DNA of 64,000 bases from UBA5078 sp040384465 (GTDB taxonomy: Bacteria; Pseudomonadota; Gammaproteobacteria; Pseudomonadales; Pseudohongiellaceae): positions 186,001-250,000 of the forward strand of contig JAZKJF010000001.1 of the NCBI GenBank assembly GCA_040384465.1, given 5' to 3'. Positions 36,501 through 44,079 of this stretch are shown here, piece by piece. Position numbers and translations under genes: made by a program. A model generated the notes under the pieces. It was not told the origin of the DNA. It worked only from the letters and a program-made list of their open reading frames with translations, and ran no database searches. Position 1 is the stretch's first letter; each line of letters starts with the position of its first letter.

Positions 36501-36606
36501 GGGTCACCGTGCGGTGGTCGTGGTCAACGACGATACCGAGCCCAAGCTCTGGCTCGCTTTCACTCAACCAGCGCTGGCCGGCAACGAAAATTTGGTGTTT
36601 CTGCAT
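33574..36606 (-). CDS. rapA: RNA polymerase-associated helicase-like ATPase RapA
   Basis: The 1010-residue Swi2/Snf2 protein matches RapA (HepA), which recycles RNA polymerase during transcription. Visible motifs are FVAGQRWLSESEPELGLG at the N-terminal Tudor-like domains, motif I LADEVGLGKTIEAG (179-192), motif II IIDEAHHLR near 290, LLLTATPEQMGQENHFALLQLLDP, and the C-terminal helicase lobe with LVCSEIGSEGRNFQFC and RIGRLDRIGQKH. The length is close to that of E. coli RapA (968). It is the upstream gene of a two-gene tandem with the M16C protease; the ATG at 36606 is the natural start of the conserved domain. Confidence 0.96.
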   Translation of the reverse strand: MQKHQIFVAGQRWLSESEPELGLGIVVDHDHRTVTLEFRSCEQTRRYARHQAPLSRILFAAGDTITTITGDELIVIEALPYKDTVIYHAHQKDNAADTIKLPESLLSDTLVLNKPTERLFSGQTDAAQWFYLRQHTLEKLADIEKSSVLGLCSGRTDLIPHQLYIASEVASRFAPRVMLADEVGLGKTIEAGLILQQQLVNGLASRVLVIVPEALLNQWLVEMLRRFSLHFSIYDEERCGEILEAMREDEDTPLSKQRNPFLEEQLVLTSIDLFHRQPEWYDFALKGEWDLCIIDEAHHLRDDARIADNADAKSAKKLNDYARIKQIAESSKGILLLTATPEQMGQENHFALLQLLDPNRFRDYASYKEEHEHYHGLATTINALVSQQALAPEHLQQLEAVLGKNHKKEAIAALLNPLLPSSKVSAADQSATRQRLIRLLLDQHGTGRILFRNTRKSLTGFPSRTVHVHRLELPEAYAELLQQHPDKIDAHLKPESAFISAVAGLDDDEEARTLPWTSFDERVKWLVEFLQSKRGEKVLLICAQDVTAISLEKYLRVNAGIRSSVFHRHMDLLDRDRAAAYFAGTESSAQILVCSEIGSEGRNFQFCRHLVLFDLPLNPDLLEQRIGRLDRIGQKHTIQIHLPVFAGSAQEVLYHWYQDALNAFEQVAPAAYRIYRQHSDTLHSLMLAGNAKAPAFNTFVAEARALNAELNAELEHGRDRLLEINSFNKESAERTVQQIREFEAVCTPEAYMKEVFDTFGIHYEHNSDDSYAVQPTEEMIVSSFPALPDDGMDATFNRQLSLHREDIQFLTWQHPMVRGAIDMVLDSPQGGAAVSLLRARDLRDQEGDEADLAEHEFIVEAIFRTLAPAPKHLQMSRFLPTTSFHFTLVPEIEGERSSSVTLGKARQKLRFIDKHEAAALVSDQQSRITQLLQQGEKLAQQQMSTAVNAAAASMLQVQTGEIKRLVALKQVNPNVRESELEYLKEQTMQLHQCMKQASVELVAVHVIFTQ

Positions 36607-36686
36607 AGAATTCTAAAGTCGACCTCAAGGGCGTGAAACGAGCGCGGTATCTTAGCCGATTGCCCCGGCCAGTGGCAGGCATAAAT

Positions 36687-36754
36687 TGTGGGAGCGGGCC
36701 TGCCCGCGATTGAATTGCTCACTGGACTTAATCGCGGGCAGGCCCGCTCCCACA
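36687..36754. repeat. Type-A REPIN between ylqF and rapA
   Basis: The left arm begins TGTGGGAGCGGGCCTGCCCG and the right arm ends GGGCAGGCCCGCTCCCACA, a nearly perfect inverted pair with an 18-20 bp spacer. It is almost identical in its left arm to the element at 8165. It lies 10 bp from a solo type-B REP at the 3' end of ylqF. Confidence 0.88.
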
Positions 36755-36761
36755 GGGGTGT

Positions 36762-37685
36762 TCAGTCGCTGGCAGTGCCAGCTCCTACAGTCATGGGACA
36801 CTCCAGAGTCATGGGGCCGAGACGCCCTGTGCGGTAGTCGTTGACGAGCAGCTCAGAGACTTTGTGCCAGTCGACGTCCTGATCCTTGCGCATGCAACCC
36901 TTGCTACGGGCCAGTTCGGCAAGGAAGTCCTCTCCGCTGGCAGGCAGCACTTCCATCTTGTAGCGCTCTTTGAGTCGTTTCGGAAACTGGTCAATCAGCA
37001 TCTGCGCAGCAAACAGAGCGACTTCTACAAACTCGATGGCGGTATTGCGAATGGCACCCGAGAGGGCCAGGCGATACGCAGCAGACTGATCTTCCAGCTT
37101 CGGCCACAACACACCCGGTGTATCCACCAGAAACCAATGGTCGTTCAGGCGCACGCGTTGCTGCCCCTTGGTAATGGCAGGCTCGTTGCCAGTCTTGGCG
37201 ATCTTCTTGCCGATAAGCTTGTTCATGATCGAAGACTTCCCGACATTGGGGATGCCAACGATCATCACCTGATTCTTCTGCTGCTGTTTCTTCCAATCCT
37301 TGAGGCTCTGCAGATCCGCATTGGGGGAAACCATTTGCTGCACGACAGGTTTGCCTGCATTGGCCTGCCGCATCAGTTTTTGACACAAATGGACCACGTC
37401 GGATGTCTCGATGGGTTTATCCTTGGAGCTGGTGACGGCGAAGGAGAGCGGTTGGCTGTTGAAATAGGCAAGCCAGGCTTTCGTCAGGTGCGGATCGGCT
37501 AGATCCGCCTTGTTGAGGACGTGCAGACAAGGTTTGCCTTTACGCATATTGCGCAGTAAAGGGTTGGAGCTTGCCTGGGGCATGCGTGCATCCAATACTT
37601 CGATGACCACGTCAATTTCCTTGATGAGGGCCGCCATTTCCTTATTGGCCTTGTGCATGTGCCCGGGGTACCAGGAAATTGTCAT
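36762..37685 (-). CDS. ylqF: Circularly permuted ribosome-assembly GTPase, YlqF/RbgA family
   Basis: The 307-residue protein has permuted G motifs: G4 (LNKADLADP, near residue 57) comes before G1 (GIPNVGKSS, near 145) and G3 (VDTPGVLWP, near 195). It starts ISWYPGHMHKANKEM, the hallmark of YlqF/RbgA proteins, which act in late large-subunit ribosome assembly. The C-terminal RNA-binding part ends with ECPMTVGAGTASD. The last nine codons are a solo REP element (36765-36789) joined to the TGA, so the natural C terminus has been replaced or extended. bolA lies divergently upstream across 171 bp. Confidence 0.9.
   Translation of the reverse strand: MTISWYPGHMHKANKEMAALIKEIDVVIEVLDARMPQASSNPLLRNMRKGKPCLHVLNKADLADPHLTKAWLAYFNSQPLSFAVTSSKDKPIETSDVVHLCQKLMRQANAGKPVVQQMVSPNADLQSLKDWKKQQQKNQVMIVGIPNVGKSSIMNKLIGKKIAKTGNEPAITKGQQRVRLNDHWFLVDTPGVLWPKLEDQSAAYRLALSGAIRNTAIEFVEVALFAAQMLIDQFPKRLKERYKMEVLPASGEDFLAELARSKGCMRKDQDVDWHKVSELLVNDYRTGRLGPMTLECPMTVGAGTASD
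36765..36789 (-). repeat. Solo type-B REP forming the 3' end of ylqF
   Basis: On the minus strand this 25-base unit keeps the TGTAGGAGC head and GCGAC tail of type-B REPs, around a different hairpin (TGGCA/TGCCA). It is the same length as one REPIN arm. It encodes the final residues VGAGTASD of YlqF and is immediately followed by TGA. Confidence 0.7.
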
Positions 37686-37856
37686 ATGTCTGTGAAGCCT
37701 TGCCGGTTGGGCGTATGAAAACAGGGGTGAATTCTAACTGGATTGCCGGGGCATTACACGCCGCGTCCGAGGGAAGGGGTGTGCGACGGGGTTGCAAAGC
37801 GTGGTGGGGCGTAAGAAACTTCGTCTCAACATCTATATCCAACGAATGAGGGGCAT

Positions 37857-38165
37857 ATGAAAGTTCAAGCAAGCATCGAGGAGCGCCTGCGCAAGTCGAT
37901 CATTCTCGAGCATTTGGAGATTATCAACGAGAGCCACAAACACAGTGGTCCGGCTACTGAATCTCATTTCAAGATCACCGCTGTCGCTGACGAATTCGAG
38001 GGAGTGAATGCCGTGAAACGCCATCAACGCCTCTATGCGCTGCTGTCTGAACAGCTGAAAAATGGTGTTCATGCGCTCGCGCTGCACACCTACACCCCGG
38101 AAGAATGGGACTTTAAAAATGCTGTTTCACCCAACTCTCCAGACTGTGTGGGAGGGAGTCACTGA
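37857..38165 (+). CDS. bolA: BolA-family protein
   Basis: The 102-residue protein is a BolA domain: a short N-terminal helix (ASIEERLRKSI), EIINESHKHSG with the conserved His region, ESHFKITAVADEFEGVNAVKRHQRLYALL, and VHALALHTYTPEEW. BolA proteins pair with monothiol glutaredoxins in iron-sulfur and stress regulation. The position of the His and the length match BolA rather than the shorter IbaG. A strong Shine-Dalgarno, GAGGGG, lies 3 bases before the ATG. The last 12 residues extend beyond the normal domain. About 200 bp of T-rich noncoding sequence follows, with a weak GGCCC/GGGCC hairpin near 38240. Confidence 0.9.
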   Translation: MKVQASIEERLRKSIILEHLEIINESHKHSGPATESHFKITAVADEFEGVNAVKRHQRLYALLSEQLKNGVHALALHTYTPEEWDFKNAVSPNSPDCVGGSH

Positions 38166-38380
38166 GGTCCACCAACATTGCTTTATGCTTTTTTTTCGGT
38201 TACTTTCCAGCAGCCTTTGCGTTTGGAGAGGCGTTTTGGCCCCCGTGATGAGGGCCATTGATCGCGGCAATCGAGTTAACCCGGCAATTTAACAACATAA
38301 AAATCAATAAGTTAGTCTTTTCTTTTTTGGGTCTCCGTTCGCTTAATCCTGTGTGACAACAAAATAGGCTATTGGTTTTA

Positions 38381-39226
38381 ATGTTTAAATTTCTCAGCTA
38401 CCCCAAACTTCCGATGCTTCTGCGTTTCTACGCGTTGGTCATCGTCATTTCCCTGATCACCGCGCTGATCATGAAGTATCGGCAGACTTCACAAGTCGAG
38501 CCAGCAGAGCCTGCTCCTGTTGTCGAGGAAGCCTTTGTCAGCGAACTGCCGGACTTTGAATCCATCACCAATATCGATCAGAAGAAGCAGAGCTTCTTCG
38601 CCTTCCTGCATCAGTACATTGATACCGAAAATCAACGCATTCTGAAGAGTCGTGAACTGCTCTTGGAACTCTCTGAAATTCTGCTCGTCGATCCCGACCA
38701 GAACCCGGCCGATCTATCCAATAGGGAACAACGTGCCCTGGATGTCATCGCTGCGGAATACCGTCTACAGGACAGCGAGATGAGCAATGCGGAACTGGTA
38801 GAAGAGTTGCTCGTCCGTGTGGATGTGATTCCGATTTCCCTGGCGCTGGCGCAGGCCGCCAATGAGTCTGCCTGGGGAACCTCACGTTTCGCCAAGCAAG
38901 GTAACAATATCTTCGGTCAGTGGTGTTTCGACGAAGGTTGCGGATTGATTCCAGGGCGGCGTTCGAATTCGGCCAGTCACGAAGTGCGCGCTTTTGCCTC
39001 AGTAGAGGCGTCGGTGCAGGCCTATTTCCGCAACCTTAACACCAATCCCACCTATGAATACCTGCGTGAGCTGCGTGCCCAGATGCGCATGCAGGGCAAG
39101 GCGCTGGATCCCATCACGTTGGCCGCAGGGCTGACACGCTACTCCGAGCGCGGTCATGTGTATGTGGCCGAATTGCAGGACATCATCCGTCACAATGATT
39201 TGCTGGCGCGTGATCAGCAGAGCTGA
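38381..39226 (+). CDS. Membrane-anchored glucosaminidase-domain protein, Bax-like
   Basis: The 281-residue protein has one N-terminal membrane helix (LRFYALVIVISLITALIM), a charged linker, and a C-terminal glucosaminidase domain from about residue 155. Landmarks are VIPISLALAQAANESAWGTSRFAKQGNNIFGQWCF, with the catalytic Glu in the ANESAWG motif, and VRAFASVEASVQAYFRNLNTNPTY. This matches Bax-type proteins, which are predicted to cleave peptidoglycan glycan strands in the periplasm. I chose ATG 38381; an in-frame TTG at 38372 adds three residues without a ribosome-binding site. It is transcribed alone and converges on the deacetylase gene. Confidence 0.88.
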   Translation: MFKFLSYPKLPMLLRFYALVIVISLITALIMKYRQTSQVEPAEPAPVVEEAFVSELPDFESITNIDQKKQSFFAFLHQYIDTENQRILKSRELLLELSEILLVDPDQNPADLSNREQRALDVIAAEYRLQDSEMSNAELVEELLVRVDVIPISLALAQAANESAWGTSRFAKQGNNIFGQWCFDEGCGLIPGRRSNSASHEVRAFASVEASVQAYFRNLNTNPTYEYLRELRAQMRMQGKALDPITLAAGLTRYSERGHVYVAELQDIIRHNDLLARDQQS

Positions 39227-39246
39227 ACTGACTTTGCTGTGCCTGA

Positions 39247-40332
39247 TCAGTCCTGATTGCCAGGCAGCGTGCGCGTCCAGTCCTTGGAGTACCAGTAAAA
39301 CCGTCCAGGCGCCTCGTTAACCGGGGCGGTGCACAGGTAGCGAAAGCGCCGCGTCGTGAAATTCTGCTCTGTGCTCAGTCGTACCAATCCGTTTTCCTGA
39401 TCCAGCCATTCCATCTGCAGCGGTTGTCCTCCGGCATAGCATCCAATCTGCCGGAAATTGAAATTGCCCGGCGCAAATTGCAGCGTCACCGAGGGATTGG
39501 TTTCTGTCGTCATCGGTGTTTCAGGATCCACCTGCTGCAAGTCGAAAGACAAGGTTTGTACCTTCTGCTTGAAGTCATTCAGGTCCGTGAAACTGCCTCC
39601 AAACGGAAAGCGGGGCAGGGCCAGGAAATCCGAGTCGAAGCCCACGGCCCCGGATTGCTGACCAAACGCGAGCATGCCCAGTTCCTCGACCATACGTTTG
39701 GTTGGCACGTCATATTCCCCGTAGGGGTAGGCCATGAAGGGGTGGTTTTGTCCCGTTTCCTCGGTGATGCGCTCCTGTGATCGCACCAGTTCCGCACGCA
39801 GACGTTCGATGCGCGCGCTGTCATCCTCACCAGCCAGCGTGTCCACCATGTGTGGATGGTTTTCCATGTGATTCGCGATGGTGACACCTGCGTCAGACAT
39901 CTCGCGAATCTGCGCCCAGCTCATGTAGCCGCGCAGCTGGTCGTTGTGTGGCTGGGTATTGATGAAGACCGTGAAGGGAAACCCAAACTCCTGCAGCATG
40001 GGAAACGCGGTGTCGTAAATGGAGATATAGCCATCGTCAAAGGTGATGGCCACGGTTTTGTCCGGTATTTCCCGGCGTTCACGCAGCGCGGTCAGCAGCT
40101 CTGGCAGTGCCATGATGTGAAAACCACCCTGGCGCAGATGTTCCAGTTGTTCGCGGAATTTCGCTGGCGGCACACTGGTCGAAGCAGGCGTACTCTCGGA
40201 AATATGGTGGTAAAGCGTAATGGTGGCGTGCTCGGCTGCCTGTGCAGACAGTGACACAATCGTGCCTGCCAGTACCGCTGCAGCGAAAACGGAATGGCGG
40301 ATGGGCGATAAGGTTGAGAATAGCGATGGCAT
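39247..40332 (-). CDS. Exported polysaccharide deacetylase
   Basis: This 361-residue protein begins with a clear signal peptide (AAAVLAGTIVSLSAQAAEHA, cleavage near residue 35). The mature chain has TLYHHISESTPAS, AITFDDGYISIYDTAFPML (the catalytic Asp and metal-binding Asp of the NodB homology domain), INTQPHNDQ, IANHMENHPHM (metal His pair) and PYGEYD. It would deacetylate N-acetylated sugars in the periplasm or at the surface. A longer open frame to 40563 has no signal peptide and is rejected in favour of ATG 40332. It is divergent from fadB. Confidence 0.88.
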   Translation of the reverse strand: MPSLFSTLSPIRHSVFAAAVLAGTIVSLSAQAAEHATITLYHHISESTPASTSVPPAKFREQLEHLRQGGFHIMALPELLTALRERREIPDKTVAITFDDGYISIYDTAFPMLQEFGFPFTVFINTQPHNDQLRGYMSWAQIREMSDAGVTIANHMENHPHMVDTLAGEDDSARIERLRAELVRSQERITEETGQNHPFMAYPYGEYDVPTKRMVEELGMLAFGQQSGAVGFDSDFLALPRFPFGGSFTDLNDFKQKVQTLSFDLQQVDPETPMTTETNPSVTLQFAPGNFNFRQIGCYAGGQPLQMEWLDQENGLVRLSTEQNFTTRRFRYLCTAPVNEAPGRFYWYSKDWTRTLPGNQD

Positions 40333-40474
40333 GCGGCGTAATCCCGGAAGCTCTCTGGCGTTGAAGTTAGCGGCTATTCTGCAGGATCGCCTCCCGAGCG
40401 ACAAGGCGCGCAACTGTCTATCACAGCAGAGTTTCACTATAATGCCGACCTTCAACAGCCAAGGGGCAGGAGCT

Positions 40475-42607
40475 ATGTACAAGGGCAAAGCGGTCAGTCT
40501 GACCCGGATGGAATCCGGCGTCGGGCATCTGTGTTTCGACCTGCAAGGCTCCTCGGTGAACAAGCTTGATCAGGCGACGTTCGGCGAATTGCGCGCAGTG
40601 CTCGATCTCCTGGTGGACAGCGGTTTGGAAGGTTTGGTGTGCAGCAGTGCCAAAAGCAGTTTCATTGTTGGCGCGGACATCACTGAGTTCTCTTCCATGT
40701 TCAAACTGCCAGAGGAAGAACTGCGACGCTGGTGTGCGGATTGCAATGCAATCTTCACTGCTTTTGAGGACCTGCCTTTTCCAACTGTCAGCGCAATTGC
40801 AGGCGCAGCTCTGGGCGGCGGCTTCGAATTTGCCTTGGTTACCGACTATCGTGTCGCGACGGCGGCGGCCGCGTTTGGATTTCCGGAAGTAGGTTTGGGG
40901 ATCTGCCCGGGTTTCGGTGGCACCGTCAGAGCACCCCGTGTGATGGAGCCGCAAAAAGCCCTTGAATGGATCAGCAGCGGGCGACAAAGCTCCGCCTCGG
41001 CAGCCTTGCACGATGGTGCTATCGATGTGATAACAGCACCTGAAATGCTCATGGACAGTGCCATGGAATTGATTCTTGCTGCCCTCGATAACAAGGAAGC
41101 ATGGCAGGAACGGCGCTCCTGCAAGCGCTCGGTAGTACCGCTTGATCTCAGCCAGGCGTTTGCCAACACCCAGAACAAATTGCTGGGTGAGCGTCGTCAG
41201 CATAATCCGGCCCCTTTGCGAGTGCTGGACGCTATGTCTCGCAGTGTGGGCGTGGACCGTGCGACAGCTCTGCAGATCGAACATCGAGTCTTCGTCGAAC
41301 TAGCGCGCAGCGAGATCGCTGGCAATCTGGTGCAGATATTTCTCAATGAACAATGGCTGCGTCAGAAGAGCAGGCAAGTGGCGGCAAGCGCCGGGTCCGT
41401 GCAACAGGCCGCCGTGCTCGGCGCCGGTATCATGGGGGGTGGCATCGCGTATCAGTCTGCGCTCAAAGGCGTCCCGGTGCTGATGAAAGACATAGCACAG
41501 CAGGGGCTGGATGCGGGTATCAACGAGGCATCGCAGTTATTGCAGAAACAGGTTGCCAAAGGTCGTTTGAGCGACGAGAAAGCGCGCACCGTGCTCGCCA
41601 GTATTCGCCCGACTCTAGACTACCAGGGTATCGAAACGGTCGACATCGTCGTCGAGGCCGTCGTTGAGAATCCGCGCGTCAAAAAAGCCGTACTTGCGGA
41701 GGTGGAGAGCAAACTCTCGGCTACAGCAGTGCTGACGTCCAACACCTCGACTATTTCCATTAGCTCACTGGCCAGCAGTCTGCAGCATCCCGAGCGCTTC
41801 TGCGGCATGCACTTCTTCAACCCGGTGCCGCTGATGCCGCTTGTAGAAGTGATTCGCGGGGCGGCAACGGCGGAGCAGACCATTGCGACCACAGTCGCTT
41901 ATGCCCAACGGCTTGGCAAAACCCCGATCGTCGTCAACGATTGTCCTGGTTTTCTCGTCAACCGCATTCTGTTTCCTTATTTCGGAGCCTTCTCGCAGCT
42001 GGTTCGCGACGGGGCCGACTATCGCCAGATCGACACTGCCATGGAGGCCTTCGGTTGGCCTATGGGGCCGGCCTGGCTGCTCGATGTCGTCGGTATCGAC
42101 ACGGCGGTGCATGCTCAGGCGGTGATGGCAGAGGGTTTTCCTGAGCGGATGGCCTATGATTTCAAGAGCGCGATGGATCTGTTGTTCGCAGCTGGTCAAT
42201 ACGGACAAAAAAGTGGTGCCGGTTTCTACCGTTACGAGACTGGCAGCGGTGGTCGACAGAACAAGGTGATGGATGAGGCGATTGTCACAGCTTTGAGTAC
42301 CGTCCAACATCAGCAACGTGCATTCACGGATACCGAGATCGTCGAGCGCATGATGCTGGCACTATGCCTGGAAACGGTACGCTGTTTGGAAGATGGGATT
42401 GTAGCGAGCCCCATCGAAGCAGACATGGGCTTGGTGCTCGGATTGGGCTTCCCGACTTTCCGTGGGGGAGCGCTGCGCTATATCGAATCGCTGGGCTTAC
42501 CGCAGTTCTGCGTGTTGGCGGATCGCTACGCGGCGCTGGGGCCCTTGTATCGGCCAACAGAGCGACTAAGGATGCTGGCTGCAAGCGGACAAAAATTTTA
42601 TGCATGA
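40475..42607 (+). CDS. fadB: Fatty acid oxidation complex alpha subunit FadB
   Basis: This 710-residue enzyme combines enoyl-CoA hydratase and 3-hydroxyacyl-CoA dehydrogenase activities of beta-oxidation. The N-terminal domain has SFIVGADITEFSSMF, AIAGAALGGGFEFALVTDYRVA and FPEVGLGICPGFGGTVR, with both catalytic Glu positions. The C-terminal domain has the NAD site AAVLGAGIMGGGIAYQSA, SNTSTISI and HFFNPVPLMPLVEVIR with the catalytic His. Length matches FadB (E. coli 729). The start is ATG 40475, after CAGGAG; the longer frame to 40220 is out of family. The thiolase gene fadA, normally directly downstream, is absent here, with ttcA following instead. Confidence 0.95.
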   Translation: MYKGKAVSLTRMESGVGHLCFDLQGSSVNKLDQATFGELRAVLDLLVDSGLEGLVCSSAKSSFIVGADITEFSSMFKLPEEELRRWCADCNAIFTAFEDLPFPTVSAIAGAALGGGFEFALVTDYRVATAAAAFGFPEVGLGICPGFGGTVRAPRVMEPQKALEWISSGRQSSASAALHDGAIDVITAPEMLMDSAMELILAALDNKEAWQERRSCKRSVVPLDLSQAFANTQNKLLGERRQHNPAPLRVLDAMSRSVGVDRATALQIEHRVFVELARSEIAGNLVQIFLNEQWLRQKSRQVAASAGSVQQAAVLGAGIMGGGIAYQSALKGVPVLMKDIAQQGLDAGINEASQLLQKQVAKGRLSDEKARTVLASIRPTLDYQGIETVDIVVEAVVENPRVKKAVLAEVESKLSATAVLTSNTSTISISSLASSLQHPERFCGMHFFNPVPLMPLVEVIRGAATAEQTIATTVAYAQRLGKTPIVVNDCPGFLVNRILFPYFGAFSQLVRDGADYRQIDTAMEAFGWPMGPAWLLDVVGIDTAVHAQAVMAEGFPERMAYDFKSAMDLLFAAGQYGQKSGAGFYRYETGSGGRQNKVMDEAIVTALSTVQHQQRAFTDTEIVERMMLALCLETVRCLEDGIVASPIEADMGLVLGLGFPTFRGGALRYIESLGLPQFCVLADRYAALGPLYRPTERLRMLAASGQKFYA

Positions 42608-42657
42608 GAGTTTAGAGAAAATTGAGAGTTTAGAGAGAATATTGAGTGAGAGCTGAA

Positions 42658-43533
42658 ATGAGTGTGGATACGACAATGACAGAAGCGCCTGTGGAAAGCG
42701 CTGATCAACGGCATCAACGCCATCTCAATCGCAGCCACAAGAATCTGCGCCGGGACGTCGGCCGTGCGATCGCCGATTACAACATGATCGAGGAGGGTGA
42801 TCTGGTCATGGTGTGCATGTCCGGTGGCAAAGACTCCTACACCATGCTCGACATTCTGCTCAGTCTGCAGAAACACGCGCCTATCGATTTCTCGATCAAA
42901 GCAGTCAACCTCGATCAGAAACAGCCGGGCTTTCCCGAGCACGTATTGCCCGCGTACCTGTCCAAGCTGGGAGTGGATTTCCATATCCTCGAAGCGGACA
43001 CCTATTCCATCGTCAAAGAGAAGACTGCCGAGGGTAAGACCTTCTGCGGCCTCTGCTCGCGACTGCGGCGTGGCAACCTGTATGGTTACGCGCGGGAGAT
43101 TGGTGCCACCAAGATTGCCCTGGGACACCACCGTGAAGACATCGTGGAAACGCTGTTTCTGAACATGTTCTTCGGTGGCACGCTCAAAGCCATGCCGCCC
43201 AAGCTGCTCAGCGACGACAAGCAGAATGTGCTGATCCGCCCCATGGCCTATTGCAGTGAACAGGAAATCGCCCGTTACGCCCAGCTGCGGGGTTTTCCGA
43301 TCATTCCGTGCAATCTGTGCGGCACACAGGAGAACATGCAGCGGCGCAATATCAAGGAAATGCTCAAGCAGTGGGATAAAGAAACGCCAGGGCGTGTGGA
43401 AAGCATTTTCCGCAGCATCGCCAACGTCGCACCGTCCCAGCTTGCCGATCCGAAGCTCTTTCCGTTTAGCTCATTGCAGGCGATCAAGCAAGAGTCGGCG
43501 CAGATTGACTGTGTGAACCTGCCCTGGGAGTAA
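42658..43533 (+). CDS. ttcA: tRNA 2-thiocytidine(32) synthetase TtcA
   Basis: The 291-residue protein thiolates cytidine 32 of certain tRNAs using an iron-sulfur cluster. It has the PP-loop SGGKDSYTMLD near residue 55, the cluster-binding pair CGLCSRLRRG near 125, and CNLCGTQENMQRR near 218. I chose ATG 42658; an in-frame GTG at 42646 or ATG 42676 are alternatives. Upstream, 42606-42650 holds two imperfect tandem copies of GAGAGTTTAGAGA. It leads a compact set with yheU (10 bp) and tusA, all sulfur or tRNA related. Confidence 0.95.
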   Translation: MSVDTTMTEAPVESADQRHQRHLNRSHKNLRRDVGRAIADYNMIEEGDLVMVCMSGGKDSYTMLDILLSLQKHAPIDFSIKAVNLDQKQPGFPEHVLPAYLSKLGVDFHILEADTYSIVKEKTAEGKTFCGLCSRLRRGNLYGYAREIGATKIALGHHREDIVETLFLNMFFGGTLKAMPPKLLSDDKQNVLIRPMAYCSEQEIARYAQLRGFPIIPCNLCGTQENMQRRNIKEMLKQWDKETPGRVESIFRSIANVAPSQLADPKLFPFSSLQAIKQESAQIDCVNLPWE

Positions 43534-43543
43534 GAGCAACACG

Positions 43544-43756
43544 ATGTTGGATATTCCCTACGAGCAACTGGCACCAGACACCCTGACTGCGATTCTGGAA
43601 GAATATGCCAGCCGTGAAGGAACCGACTACGGCGATGTGGTGTATACGCTGGAGCAGAAAGTGCAGGCGCTGCGCCGCCAGTTGGAGCGTGGCGATATCG
43701 GTATCACCTTTGATGCGCAGACAGAGACTTGTACCTTGGTGAGTCTGCGCCACTGA
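43544..43756 (+). CDS. yheU: YheU-family small protein (UPF0270)
   Basis: This 70-residue protein has IPYEQLAPDTLTAILEEY, SREGTDYGDV and LEQKVQALRRQLERGD, the conserved core of the UPF0270/YheU family. Family function is not established. It begins 10 bp after ttcA and is followed by tusA, so it is probably co-transcribed with tRNA-thiolation genes. Length is normal for the family. Confidence 0.88.
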   Translation: MLDIPYEQLAPDTLTAILEEYASREGTDYGDVVYTLEQKVQALRRQLERGDIGITFDAQTETCTLVSLRH

Positions 43757-43808
43757 CACATCGCGTGTTGAGCCTTGGCTATGCCAGCCCCTGAAACGAG
43801 AATTTTCG

Positions 43809-44060
43809 ATGCCTGACCGTAATGACGAAACTTCCAAAACAGTACCGAAACTGGACGCCTGTGGTCTGTTCTGCCCAGAACCTGTCATGCTGCTGCACAA
43901 CAGGATCAGAGACATGGCGTCCGGCGAGCTGGTAGAAGTGGTTGCGACAGACCCGTCTACTACGCGTGACATTCCCAAGTTCTGCCTGTTCCTCGGCCAC
44001 GAGCTGCTCGAAAAAAGCCAGCAGGCGGACCGTTACCATTACCTGATCAAGAAAAAATAA
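43809..44060 (+). CDS. tusA: Sulfur carrier protein TusA
   Basis: The 83-residue protein has KLDACGLFCPEPVMLLHNRI, with the CPxP motif whose Cys carries the persulfide, and PSTTRDIPKFCLFLGHEL. TusA relays sulfur from IscS to the TusBCDE/MnmA pathway for 2-thiouridine in tRNA and to molybdenum cofactor synthesis. It lies in a run of tRNA and sulfur genes downstream of ttcA. Length matches the family (81 residues in E. coli). Confidence 0.94.
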   Translation: MPDRNDETSKTVPKLDACGLFCPEPVMLLHNRIRDMASGELVEVVATDPSTTRDIPKFCLFLGHELLEKSQQADRYHYLIKKK

Positions 44061-44079
44061 GCGCCACTGAGAGCCCTGC

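Noticed and set aside
40333..40563. N-terminal extension of the deacetylase gene
   Set aside because: It would bury the signal peptide and overlap the start of divergent fadB.
42606..42650. Tandem GAGAGTTTAGAGA copies as a regulatory site
   Set aside because: Only two imperfect copies next to the ttcA start; probably a local duplication.
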